The notes beneath the pieces were generated by a model, which saw only the letters and a list, made by a program, of their open reading frames with translations, was not told where the DNA came from and did not search any database. A stretch of 64,000 bases of DNA from Candidatus Nanohalarchaeota archaeon (lineage in GTDB: Archaea > Nanohalarchaeota > Nanosalinia > Nanosalinales > JAFCCC01), in assembly GCA_017610385.1 (NCBI GenBank), contig JAFCCC010000001.1:62001-126000 (forward strand). The letters run 5' to 3'. This document shows positions 18,643 to 28,367 of this stretch, one piece after another; the stretch's first letter is position 1, and every line of letters starts with the position of its first letter. Position numbers and translations under genes: made by a program.

Positions 18643-19740
18643 ATGAATAACATAAATGATTCGGATATTATGAATATTTCTAGATCACAAACTGATCATA
18701 GTATTGATGAAGATTTAAAAAAGATTCTTGAAGAACGACAGGCTCAAATTGTTGTTGTTGGTACTGGTGGAGCAGGAAATAACACTGTTACAAGATTAAC
18801 TACTGTTGGGATCATAGGAGCAGAAACAGTTGCAATTAATACTGACGCTCAAGATTTACTTTATGCTGACGCAGATAAAAAAATTTTAATAGGCAAAGAT
18901 TTGACTAATGGATTAGGTGCTGGTGCAGATCCAAATGTAGGACAAGAATCTGCAAGAGAAAGCAAAGATCAAATTAAAAAAGCGCTTCATGGCGCAGATA
19001 TGGTATTTATTACGTGTGGTCTTGGTGGAGGAACTGGAACAGGAAGTGCGCCAATTATTGCAGAAGTTGCTAAAAAAATGGGTGCATTAACAGTTGGAAT
19101 TGTGACTCTTCCTTTTAGAATGGAAGGAATGCAAAGATCTGAAAACGCGAGAAGAGGATTAGAACAAATGGAAGCGGGGGTTGACACACTAATTGTTATT
19201 CCTAATGATAAATTATTAGAAATCGTACCTGATGTTTCTTTAAATACTGCATTTAAAATTGCAGATGAAATTTTGGTTAATGCAGTAAAAGGCGTAACAG
19301 AACTAGTTACAAAACCAGGATTGATTAATTTGGATTTTGCAGATATAAGAGCAGTCATGGGCCAAGGAGGAATAGCGATGATTGGAATGGGACAATCAGA
19401 TACAGAGAATAGAGCAAGAGAGGCTGTTGGTAAAGCATTAACAAATCCTTTATTAGATGTCGAAATAAACGGCGGAAATGGTGCTTTAATTAATGTTTCT
19501 GGTGGAACGGATATGACTTTAAAAGAAGCGCAAGAAGTCGTAACAGCTGTTTCTGAAAAATTAGATCCTTCTGCGAAAGTAATCTGGGGAGCACAAGTTC
19601 AAAAGGATTTGGAAAACACTTTAAGAGCCATGATTATTGTAACTGGAGTTCAATCACCACAAATATTTGGACCAGATCAATCCTTTAAAGTGGAATATAC
19701 AAAAGAAATTGAAAAAGAACTTGGAATTGAATTTGTATAG
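18643..19740 (+). CDS. ftsZ: cell division protein FtsZ
   Basis: GTGGAGNNTVTRL, GLGGGTGTGSAP tubulin signature, NADIRAVM-like DFADIRAVM; ATG at 18643 preferred. Confidence 0.96.
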   Translation: MNNINDSDIMNISRSQTDHSIDEDLKKILEERQAQIVVVGTGGAGNNTVTRLTTVGIIGAETVAINTDAQDLLYADADKKILIGKDLTNGLGAGADPNVGQESARESKDQIKKALHGADMVFITCGLGGGTGTGSAPIIAEVAKKMGALTVGIVTLPFRMEGMQRSENARRGLEQMEAGVDTLIVIPNDKLLEIVPDVSLNTAFKIADEILVNAVKGVTELVTKPGLINLDFADIRAVMGQGGIAMIGMGQSDTENRAREAVGKALTNPLLDVEINGGNGALINVSGGTDMTLKEAQEVVTAVSEKLDPSAKVIWGAQVQKDLENTLRAMIIVTGVQSPQIFGPDQSFKVEYTKEIEKELGIEFV

Positions 19741-19805
19741 GCATCATTTGTAACAAACAAGTTCTCTAAGACACAGAAATTCATCACAGCAAAGGTACAT
19801 TGGTT

Positions 19806-21149
19806 CTAATTAAAATCAAAAGAATTTAAAACATTTTTTAACTCTAAAAATCGCTTTTCAATAAGCTTTTCCTTTTCAGAATTTCTCTTTTTTAGTTGTT
19901 CTACTTCCTGAAATTCTGTTTCAATATTGCTTTTGATTTGTTCAATCTCTTTTTCTAGGGCGGTTTGTTTTTCTCTGTGCGAAGTAATCTTTGATTTCTC
20001 TAATTCAACAAATTCAGATTGAATATTCTTGTATTTTAAAATTAATTTTTCAAAAAGATTTTGATTTAATATTTCGTTTAATTTTCTGGTAATTTTTCCT
20101 TTGTTTTTTAATTCAATTTTATTTTCTAAAATACTATCCCTAAACCTATTCAAAATTAGATTTAAAGAAATAATATTGTCCTTTTCTGTTAAAACACCCA
20201 GGGGATCCTCAAGAAATTTGTTTGTCAATAATATTTTGTCTTTTGTTATTTTTCCGGATTTTTGAGAAAAATAAATAAATTTCTTTAATGGGTGTTCTAT
20301 AGATGACACTTGTGCATGAATTTTGCTTTTAGTAAGTAAAAGATCTTGATATAGTTTTTTATGCAATTCTCTGTTTTTAAGATACTCTGAATTTTCTCTT
20401 AGAAGGTTAATTTGTTTTTCCAGATCCTTTTCCTTAGTTCTTTGATTTTTCAGTTTAGTACTGAATCTAATGATCTCTTTTTTATTATTGCTTATATTTT
20501 CTTTTTCTAATTTTATTTTAGATGAGAAATCCTGTGCAGAGTTTATTTGTGCGGTCTGCGTATTTTGTTCCCAAACAGACACACTAAACTCACGTATTTT
20601 AGAACTTAGTTCTTTGAATGAATCTAAAGTGTTTTTGCTCTCTGGGATTAAAAGATTCCTGAAAAACAGGAAATCGCGCATGGATTTTTTGTTAAAGTCG
20701 ATTAATAGGTGATTTACTCGTTCATTATACTCTACAATGGAATTAGTATCAGAAAGTGATTTTCTTAGCTGTTTCAATAAATTCTGGCCTTTCTCTGTGA
20801 AATTTTTTCTATGAATCTTTAGTAAATTCAAATGAGCTTTATCGCTTTTTGTTAGTGTGCTTCCAAAATTCCTTTTAAAGTTTGCTTTGTTTAATTTTTT
20901 TAGATAATCTTCAAATAACTGCGCGTTTTTTTGTATTTCATTGTATTTGATATGTGAGGTGATTTTAAATTCTCTTACTTGTTTTTGACGTGTCTCTTTT
21001 AAAAAAGAATCAATATGCTCTAAATCAAAATCTTTTAGAGACGCTTTATTTCTTGCGGTTATCTTAGGAGTTTTTTCAGTTTCTTTTCTTATTATTTTGC
21101 TACTTTTTGTGTTTCCAAATATTTTTCCAAGTTTTGAGAACAAATTCAT
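19806..21149 (-). CDS. coiled-coil protein of unknown function
   Basis: 447 aa, long Lys/Glu-rich heptad-like stretches, no TM segment. Confidence 0.6.
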   Translation of the reverse strand: MNLFSKLGKIFGNTKSSKIIRKETEKTPKITARNKASLKDFDLEHIDSFLKETRQKQVREFKITSHIKYNEIQKNAQLFEDYLKKLNKANFKRNFGSTLTKSDKAHLNLLKIHRKNFTEKGQNLLKQLRKSLSDTNSIVEYNERVNHLLIDFNKKSMRDFLFFRNLLIPESKNTLDSFKELSSKIREFSVSVWEQNTQTAQINSAQDFSSKIKLEKENISNNKKEIIRFSTKLKNQRTKEKDLEKQINLLRENSEYLKNRELHKKLYQDLLLTKSKIHAQVSSIEHPLKKFIYFSQKSGKITKDKILLTNKFLEDPLGVLTEKDNIISLNLILNRFRDSILENKIELKNKGKITRKLNEILNQNLFEKLILKYKNIQSEFVELEKSKITSHREKQTALEKEIEQIKSNIETEFQEVEQLKKRNSEKEKLIEKRFLELKNVLNSFDFN

Positions 21150-21277
21150 TTTAGATTAATTATTGATTTTTATTCTATAAATGCATGGTGGCAGCGAGTT
21201 TTCGAGAATAAATTTATAAAGGTTGTTGTAAAAACCTAATTAAACTCGCTTAACTGCTTTGGCAGGAGAGATAAAAA

Positions 21278-21301
21278 ATGAAGTTCGGAATGCGAACTTA
21301 A
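21278..21301 (+). promoter_or_regulatory. possible leader mini-ORF MKFGMRT* coincident with a 7-bp hairpin
   Basis: GGAGAG then ATGAAGTTCGGAATGCGAACTTAA; AAGTTCG-GAATG-CGAACTT stem-loop at 21281-21299. Confidence 0.3.
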
Positions 21302-21336
21302 ACTTGAATTAATTCTTTCTTGTCTTTGGTGAAAAA

Positions 21337-21507
21337 ATGAGTTTTAAGAAAAAAATTAAAAATTATATTCGGGTATTAAAAATAACAAAAAAGCCCAATA
21401 AAAAGGAGTTTTGGGGAAGTGCTAAAATTACGGCCCTTGGAATCGCAATAATTGGCTTCATAGGTTTTTTAATTTACATAATAGCAACTATGATACAAAA
21501 CATTTAG
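21337..21507 (+). CDS. secE: preprotein translocase SecE / Sec61-gamma
   Basis: MSFKKKIKNYIRVLKITKKPNKKEFWGSAKITALGIAIIGFIGFLIYIIATMIQNI*, canonical position before spt5; too short for the ORF track. Confidence 0.88.
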   Translation: MSFKKKIKNYIRVLKITKKPNKKEFWGSAKITALGIAIIGFIGFLIYIIATMIQNI

Positions 21508-21517
21508 AAGGGAAAAA

Positions 21518-21949
21518 ATGATCTTAACTGTAAGGACAACAAGAGGTAGAGAGAAAACTGTCGTAGATTCTCTTGAAGCACGAATGAGTCAAGAGAATAT
21601 TGAAGTTCAGTCAATATTTTACCCACAAGAGTTAAAGGGTTATATTTTTGTTGAAGGGGACGAGAGTGCGGTCGAACAATTGGTTCGTAATTTAAGGCAC
21701 GTTCGAGGTGTAATAAAAAAGCCTGTTCCAATGGAAGAACTTGAGAAGTTCTTGTCAGAAAAACCCAAGGAAATCGAATTAGAAAAAGGGGATGTTGTTG
21801 AAGTCATTGGAGGACCATTTAAAGATGAATTAGCTAAAGTAGACCGTATTGATAAGGTTAATAGAGAAGCAACAATTGAACTGTTAGATTCGCCAGTACC
21901 AATCCCATTAACAATTGATGTAGAACAATTAAGAAAAAAGAGAGATTAA
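21518..21949 (+). CDS. spt5: transcription elongation factor Spt5 (NusG-like)
   Basis: NGN + KOW domains (GDVVEVIGGPFKDELAKVDRID), operon context. Confidence 0.93.
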   Translation: MILTVRTTRGREKTVVDSLEARMSQENIEVQSIFYPQELKGYIFVEGDESAVEQLVRNLRHVRGVIKKPVPMEELEKFLSEKPKEIELEKGDVVEVIGGPFKDELAKVDRIDKVNREATIELLDSPVPIPLTIDVEQLRKKRD

Positions 21950-21950
21950 A

Positions 21951-22433
21951 ATGGCAAAAAATATGATTTCAGCATTAGTAGAAGGCGGAAAAGCCTCTGC
22001 AGGGGCTCCTTTAGGTCCTGCTTTAGGCCCCTTAGGAGTAAATATTGGTAAGGTTGTATCTAAGATTAATGAAAAAACTGCGGCGTTCGCTGGAATGAAA
22101 GTACCTGTAACTGTGGTTGTAGAACTGCGCGATAAATCTTTTGAGATTGAGGTGGGTTCACCGCCAATTTCCGCATTATTAAAAAAACAAATTTCATTAG
22201 AAAAAGGATCTGGGCAAGCAGGAAAAGAAATTGTAAAAGATGCGGCTTTAGATGATATTATTGCAGTAGCAAAAATGAAAATGGATGGCTTATTTTCAAA
22301 GACATTAAAATCAGCAACAAAAGAGGTTTTAGGAAGCTGTCTAACAATGGGTATCTCAATTGAAGGAAAAGATCCGCGAGAGATTCAAAAAGCAATAACA
22401 GAAGGAGAATTTGATTCAAAATTAGAGGAATAA
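21951..22433 (+). CDS. rpl11: ribosomal protein L11 (uL11)
   Basis: ALVEGGKASAGAPLGPALGPLGVNIGKVV. Confidence 0.96.
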   Translation: MAKNMISALVEGGKASAGAPLGPALGPLGVNIGKVVSKINEKTAAFAGMKVPVTVVVELRDKSFEIEVGSPPISALLKKQISLEKGSGQAGKEIVKDAALDDIIAVAKMKMDGLFSKTLKSATKEVLGSCLTMGISIEGKDPREIQKAITEGEFDSKLEE

Positions 22434-22434
22434 A

Positions 22435-23055
22435 ATGAGTGTACTTGATACAATTAAAAAAGTGAAAGAACAATCAAAAAAAAGAAAATTCAATCAGTCA
22501 ATGGATATTGTAATTAATTTGAAAAATGTGGATTTGAAAAAACAAGAAAATAAATTTACAGCAGATTTTCAATTTCCTTATGCAGTTTCTAATAAAAGAA
22601 TAGGAGTTATAGGAGAAGTAATTACTAAAAAAGCAAAAGATGCTGATGAACTTATTAATAAAAGCAAATTACAGGAATTAATTAAAGATAAGAAAAAAGC
22701 AAAGGAGTTTTTCAATACATTGGATTTCTTAATTGCTGAGGCACCGCTAATGCCTACCATCGCTAAAGAATTCGGTATTATCTTGGGTCCAAGAAATATG
22801 ATGCCGAAACCACTGCCTATTCAAGAAGATCCATCAAATATGATTAATGCCTTAAAAAAGACAATTACTATTAAATTAAAAGATGCTGCGATCATTCAAT
22901 GCAAAATTGGACATGAAAAAATGGAGAATAATCAAATTAAAGAGAATGCTGAAACACTTCTTTCATTTATTCGAGGGAAATTACCAAAAGGAAATAACAA
23001 TATCAAAGATATTCGATTAAAATTAACAATGGGTGCGCCTATAAAGGTGAAATAA
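22435..23055 (+). CDS. rpl1: ribosomal protein L1 (uL1)
   Basis: NQSMDIVINLKNVDLKK, LGPRNMMPKPLP. Confidence 0.95.
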   Translation: MSVLDTIKKVKEQSKKRKFNQSMDIVINLKNVDLKKQENKFTADFQFPYAVSNKRIGVIGEVITKKAKDADELINKSKLQELIKDKKKAKEFFNTLDFLIAEAPLMPTIAKEFGIILGPRNMMPKPLPIQEDPSNMINALKKTITIKLKDAAIIQCKIGHEKMENNQIKENAETLLSFIRGKLPKGNNNIKDIRLKLTMGAPIKVK

Positions 23056-23056
23056 A

Positions 23057-23914
23057 ATGGTTCTATCAAGACAAGGCAAAAAAGAAACAGTAAAGCAATT
23101 TCAAGAGCTAATAACGAATTCTAAAGTTGTTGGATTATTAAATATGGAAATGTTGCCTTGTAAACAATTACAAACAATTAAAAAAGAACTTAGGGGAACC
23201 GCGATCATTAAAATGAGTCGAAAAAGAATTATGAATTTGGCAATTGATGCGTCTAAACGAGGAGACTTGAAGGATCTTAATCTTAATAGCTTAAATCAAC
23301 CAGCATTATTGTTCTCAGATAAAGATTCTTTTAAGTTATTTGCAGAAATTAAGAAGAGAAAGATTCCTACTGGAGCAAAAGAAGGCGCGATCGTTCATAA
23401 AGACGTTTTTATAGAAGAAGGACCTACAGATTTACCACCTGGCCCAGCAATGTCTGAAATTCATAAAATAGGTTTAAAAACAAAAGTAGAGGGTGGCAAA
23501 ATTTCAATAATGGGCAGTAAAAAAGTTCTAAGTTCTGGTGATGAAATAACAAAAGATATTGCAAATGTTTTAAATAAATTAGGAATTGAGCCATTGGAAA
23601 TTGGTTTAGATTTAGTAAGCACTTGTGAAAATGGAAAATTATTCACAAGAGAAGTTTTAGATATTGATCAAGAACAATATATAACAGACCTTATCTCTTG
23701 CTCCCAGAAAGCATTTAATTTAAGTATAAACGCGGGAATACCTACAAAACAGACGATAGTTCCTATGATTCAAAATGCGTTCCAAAAAGCAAAGAATTTG
23801 GGTGTAAATGCAGAAATTATGGACTCTGGAATTGTGGGTGAATTAATAGCGAAAGCAGTAAGTGAAGCAAAATCTTTGGAATCACAAATAGACATAAAGA
23901 CCTTTGAAAAATAA
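23057..23914 (+). CDS. rpl10: ribosomal protein L10 / P0 (uL10)
   Basis: GLLNMEMLPCKQLQTIKKELRG, GPAMSEIHKIGLKTKVEGGKI, operon context. Confidence 0.94.
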   Translation: MVLSRQGKKETVKQFQELITNSKVVGLLNMEMLPCKQLQTIKKELRGTAIIKMSRKRIMNLAIDASKRGDLKDLNLNSLNQPALLFSDKDSFKLFAEIKKRKIPTGAKEGAIVHKDVFIEEGPTDLPPGPAMSEIHKIGLKTKVEGGKISIMGSKKVLSSGDEITKDIANVLNKLGIEPLEIGLDLVSTCENGKLFTREVLDIDQEQYITDLISCSQKAFNLSINAGIPTKQTIVPMIQNAFQKAKNLGVNAEIMDSGIVGELIAKAVSEAKSLESQIDIKTFEK

Positions 23915-23917
23915 AGA

Positions 23918-25051
23918 TTACGTTTTTAGTCCGTGCCCTGTTATTATACAGACAATTGTTTTTTCACGTAATTGTTCGCGCGTTTGCTTTTTTTTTGACA
24001 ATTTGATTAATCCTGCCAAAGAGACTGCACCAGATTCTTCTGCATAAATACCTTCTTGCTGAGCTAAAAGTCGTTTGGCTTCTAAAATTTCGCGGTCAGA
24101 AACAGTTATTCCTAACCCATTTGATTCTTGAAGTGATTCTAATGCCTCTTGACCATCTAATGGACTTCCACAGGCAATAGCAGCAGCAACTGTAACTGGA
24201 TCATTAACATACGAAGGAGCACTATTATTTAAAAAAGAGCCAATAACTGTATCACAGTTTTCAGATTGTACGCCAATCATCTTCGGTGTTTTTTCAATTA
24301 AACCAGTTAGCTTTAATTCTTTAACACCTTTCCATATTCCTTTTAGCAAAGTTCCATTACCGATAGGAACTACAATGTAATCTGCATTAAGTTCATCCAT
24401 AATTTCATGACCAACACTCTTTTCACCTTCTCCTCTGTATGGGTAATCTCCTAGAAGATAAATACCTTTTTTATTAAACATTTCCATAGCTTTCTGTGCA
24501 GCTAAAACATAATCTCCGTGAACTTGGATTATTTTCGCTCCATGACTCTTCATTTGTTTTCTTTTTATTCCTGGCGTTTTCTCGGGAATGAAAATATTGG
24601 CTTTAATCTGAGCCTTTGCACAATATGCTGCAATTGATGCGCCCATATTCCCTGTTGATGCCACTACAATTTCTTTAGAATTAAAATCAAGTGCTTTAGA
24701 AAGTTCAATAGATGTTCCACGATCTTTGAAAGATCCAGTAGGATTAGAGCTTTCTAATTTAAAATAAAGCTTAATTTTGGAGTCTTTTAAAAGATTCTCA
24801 CTAAAAATTAATGGAGTTCCGCCAGCACCGAGTTTAATTAGATTCTTATCATTTAAAGTTGGGAAAAATTCTCTGTATCGGTAATGATTAAAGGGACGTT
24901 TTCTGAGTTCCTTCCAGCTTACTTTATCTTTAATCTCGTCATAATCATAAATAACATCTAAGCCACCGCCACATTTTTCACATCTAAACTGAATTTTATC
25001 TTTCGAAACTTTGTTTCCGCATCGGACACATTGCAAATATTTAACATGCAT
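23918..25051 (-). CDS. thrC: threonine synthase
   Basis: N-terminal zinc ribbon, SSNPTGSFKDRGTSI PLP-lysine motif, GNGTLLKG. Confidence 0.92.
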   Translation of the reverse strand: MHVKYLQCVRCGNKVSKDKIQFRCEKCGGGLDVIYDYDEIKDKVSWKELRKRPFNHYRYREFFPTLNDKNLIKLGAGGTPLIFSENLLKDSKIKLYFKLESSNPTGSFKDRGTSIELSKALDFNSKEIVVASTGNMGASIAAYCAKAQIKANIFIPEKTPGIKRKQMKSHGAKIIQVHGDYVLAAQKAMEMFNKKGIYLLGDYPYRGEGEKSVGHEIMDELNADYIVVPIGNGTLLKGIWKGVKELKLTGLIEKTPKMIGVQSENCDTVIGSFLNNSAPSYVNDPVTVAAAIACGSPLDGQEALESLQESNGLGITVSDREILEAKRLLAQQEGIYAEESGAVSLAGLIKLSKKKQTREQLREKTIVCIITGHGLKT

Positions 25052-25057
25052 TTTAAC

Positions 25058-25522
25058 CTATAACTCCCAAAAAAGCAACCCAAACAAAAACAATGCCATA
25101 ATACTATCCCACAAGGCATTATTTAGAACCAAACTTATTAGTAAACAGGTGATGAAGAGTATTGAAAAAATATAAAAAAAGATTTTGGAAGATAACTTCA
25201 GTTTTTTAGGTTTTTTGATTGCTTTAAAATATAATTTATAAGAAAATCCTAATGAAATAACAAGTAGAATTAAAGAAATCCAAATATTCTGAATAAAATA
25301 ATTTAAAATTCCTGAAAGAATCACACCAAGTACCAAAAGCGGACCAATTATCAACAACACTTTCTTAATAGAGTATTGTAAAAATAATTCCAAATCGAAT
25401 TTTTTCTTCTTTGTTTTAAAATAATAAATTGATCCCAAAATAAATAAAATAAGTAAAATATATTTACTAGTAACAGAAGCAACGTCCCAAATAGCACCCA
25501 ACAAATTAAAAATCCAGCTCAC
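25058..25522 (-). CDS. hypothetical membrane protein
   Basis: several hydrophobic segments. Confidence 0.5.
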   Translation of the reverse strand: MSWIFNLLGAIWDVASVTSKYILLILFILGSIYYFKTKKKKFDLELFLQYSIKKVLLIIGPLLVLGVILSGILNYFIQNIWISLILLVISLGFSYKLYFKAIKKPKKLKLSSKIFFYIFSILFITCLLISLVLNNALWDSIMALFLFGLLFWEL

Positions 25523-25526
25523 ATTA

Positions 25527-26825
25527 TCACCTAATTATTGCATTTAAAGAATTTACAATTCTCTCTGATATTTCTCTTTTTATGTTAAGTGGCAGTAAAA
25601 ACCTAATACTCGGATTAAATAAATCATTCCCACACCCATAAGTTAAAATTCCTTGTTTAATCAAAAGATCATTTAAAATCTTGTCTCTCATTTTTGGATC
25701 AGGTTTGCCTTTTTTATTTTGAATTTCAATTCCAAACATTAATCCCATTCCACGAACTTCTTTAACAATCTTTTTGTTTTCTAAATTCTTAATTCCTTTT
25801 AAAATAAAATCTCCTTCTTTTTTTGCATTTTTTAGATAATTATTCTTTTCAATAAGCTCAATCGTATTAAGTACTAAAAAACAGTCCTTGGGAGAACCAC
25901 CAAAAGTATTGCTCATGTGTCCTTCTTCATTCGGAGAGTATTTAGAATCAATTAAAGCAGCACCAAATGCCGAAAATCCTCCGGAAAAGGCTTTTGCTAC
26001 AGAAATCATATCTGGTTTAACTTTAAAATTCTCAATAGCAAACCAATGACCGGTTCTTAAGGAACTTTGGATTTCATCAGCGATTAAAGGAATATCATAT
26101 TTATCACAAACTTCTCGCAACATTGGGAAAAAATCTTTATGAGGAACAATATATCCCCCCTCCCCTTGAATTGGTTCAATAATCACGGAATTAATATTAG
26201 AAGGACTTTCCCGTAGAATTACTTGATTTAAATACGAAATTACCTCTTTTGCTAAATCTTCTTCTGCGATATTAAATGGAAAAGAAGACTTTGCAGGGTA
26301 TGGGATTGGTAACGTTCTAGCTAAGAAATTATAACCTTGCTTATGTACTCCCTTTGAAAAGTTCATTGAAAGTGCTAAAGAAGTTCTTCCGTGAAATGCA
26401 TTTAAAAATGAAATATAACTCCCACCGCCACGATACAATTGAGCAGCTTTTAGGCATCCTCTTTCAACAGCCTCACTACCAGAATTGCAATAAAACACTT
26501 TCAAATCTCCCATTTTCATGTTTCCTGGAAATATTTCTGTGAATTTTTTAGCAAGTTCTAATTGATACGGATGATAATGTTCTTGACCAGCAGTCATAAT
26601 TGGACGAGAATCATTATCTGAATAATATTGTCTCATTAATTCTAATAATTCGGGAGGTCTATGACCTAACGGAGCAGTCCCAACTTGAGAGCTAGCATCA
26701 ATAACTTCTTTTAATGTTTTTTTTGCAGTTCTAACTGTAAGGTATGCTCCTTTAGCTTCTAAAATTTCAAATTCTTGTCGGGTGGTTGGCCACAAAACTT
26801 TTTTGTATTCTTTAAAATTACTCAT
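25527..26825 (-). CDS. class III PLP-dependent aminotransferase
   Basis: NSGSEAVERGCLKAA, FHGRTSLALS, EPIQGEGGY, LIADEIQS, AKAFSGGFSAFGA; start likely MSNFKEY at 26825. Confidence 0.9.
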   Translation of the reverse strand: MSNFKEYKKVLWPTTRQEFEILEAKGAYLTVRTAKKTLKEVIDASSQVGTAPLGHRPPELLELMRQYYSDNDSRPIMTAGQEHYHPYQLELAKKFTEIFPGNMKMGDLKVFYCNSGSEAVERGCLKAAQLYRGGGSYISFLNAFHGRTSLALSMNFSKGVHKQGYNFLARTLPIPYPAKSSFPFNIAEEDLAKEVISYLNQVILRESPSNINSVIIEPIQGEGGYIVPHKDFFPMLREVCDKYDIPLIADEIQSSLRTGHWFAIENFKVKPDMISVAKAFSGGFSAFGAALIDSKYSPNEEGHMSNTFGGSPKDCFLVLNTIELIEKNNYLKNAKKEGDFILKGIKNLENKKIVKEVRGMGLMFGIEIQNKKGKPDPKMRDKILNDLLIKQGILTYGCGNDLFNPSIRFLLPLNIKREISERIVNSLNAIIR

Positions 26826-26826
26826 T

Positions 26827-28305
26827 TTAGTCGATCCCCTGTGCTTTTTGTAATTTGCCTGAATAATCAATATAAATTGTTTTTTCCTCAGAAAATTCAT
26901 TCAAACACGACCAACCAGCTTCTCGGGTTCCATTACCAGTGTGTTTTGTTCCTCCAAACGGTAAATGAACCTCGGATCCAATAGTACTAGAATTCACATA
27001 CGTTAATCCGGTATTAATCTTTTCGATTGCTTTGAAAGCAGACGTAATATTGGTTGTATAAATTGCAGAAGATAAACCATATTCTATAGAATTACAAATT
27101 TCAATAGCGTCATCTAAATCTTTTGCTTTCATTAAACATAAGACGGGACCAAAGATTTCTTCTTTTGCAATGGTCATTTCCTTTGTAACATTAGAAAAAA
27201 TGGTAGGTTTATAAAAAAATCCATCATAAGCTCGGGGAGTATATTTACAACCACCGATTAATAATTTGGCTTTATCTTTCATTTTACCTAAAATTACATA
27301 TCCATTAATTCGCTCTAACTGCTTTTCATTAACTATAGGACCAACATCGATGCTTTTATCCAATGGGTCTCCCAATCTTAAAGCTTTTGTGCGCTTAAGC
27401 AACATTTTCTCAAATTTCGAATATATTTTTTCATGAACAATTACCCTAGATGTTGCAGTGCAACGTTGACCTGCGGTTCCAAATGCACCCCAAATCACTC
27501 CCTCTAGTGCAGAATCTAAATTAGCATCATCCATAACAATTATAGCATTTTTTCCGCCAAGTTCTAACCCAGTTCTTTTCATTAACGCTGCGCACGTACT
27601 CGCAATAAACTTTCCGGTTTTTAAAGATCCAGTAAATGATATCATCTTAACATCAGGATGCTCAACAAGAGGTACACCTACTTCTGTACCAGAACCAGTT
27701 ACTAAATTTAAAACACCTTTGGGGAGACCGGCTTTCTCTAAAACCTCAACAAATCTTACCGCACAAAGAGGAGTATCTGATGCAGGCTTAAAAACAACAG
27801 TATTTCCACATACTAATGCGGGAGCGATTTTCCAAGCAGGAATTGCAATCGGAAAATTCCATGGAGGAATGATTCCACAAACACCGATTGGAATATGAAA
27901 AGTCATTGCAAATTTATCTGGAAGTTCAGAAGGGGTGGTACGACCAAATAGTCGTCTGCCCTCTCCTGCAATATATTCAAAAAAATCAATGGCCTCCTGA
28001 ACATCTCCTAGTCCCTCTTTTAAAACTTTACCCATTTCTCTAGAAACCAACGTTCCTATTTCCTTTTTTCGTTCTTTTAAGATTTGTGCTGCTTTTAGTA
28101 AAATATCTGCTCTTCTTGGTGCCGGAGTATTTTTCCAAGAGTCAAATGCGTCTTTAGCTGCTCTAACTGCTTTTTCTACATCTTGCTTATTGGATCGCTG
28201 GAACTTTCCAATTATTTTTTTATTAGTGGGATTAAGACTTACAAAAGTTTTTTTAGATAGTGATTTGACCCATTTTCCATTTATATAATTAAAATATTCT
28301 GTCAT
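26827..28305 (-). CDS. NAD(P)-dependent aldehyde dehydrogenase
   Basis: PWNFPIAIPAWKIAPAL, FTGS, LELGGKN, GQRCTATSR, FGGTKHTGNGTREAG...DYSGKLQKAQ. Confidence 0.93.
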   Translation of the reverse strand: MTEYFNYINGKWVKSLSKKTFVSLNPTNKKIIGKFQRSNKQDVEKAVRAAKDAFDSWKNTPAPRRADILLKAAQILKERKKEIGTLVSREMGKVLKEGLGDVQEAIDFFEYIAGEGRRLFGRTTPSELPDKFAMTFHIPIGVCGIIPPWNFPIAIPAWKIAPALVCGNTVVFKPASDTPLCAVRFVEVLEKAGLPKGVLNLVTGSGTEVGVPLVEHPDVKMISFTGSLKTGKFIASTCAALMKRTGLELGGKNAIIVMDDANLDSALEGVIWGAFGTAGQRCTATSRVIVHEKIYSKFEKMLLKRTKALRLGDPLDKSIDVGPIVNEKQLERINGYVILGKMKDKAKLLIGGCKYTPRAYDGFFYKPTIFSNVTKEMTIAKEEIFGPVLCLMKAKDLDDAIEICNSIEYGLSSAIYTTNITSAFKAIEKINTGLTYVNSSTIGSEVHLPFGGTKHTGNGTREAGWSCLNEFSEEKTIYIDYSGKLQKAQGID

Positions 28306-28367
28306 ACAATAATTATATCTTAGGTACTTAAAATAATTATTTTAACTCTCTAAGGTAATCTTATACT

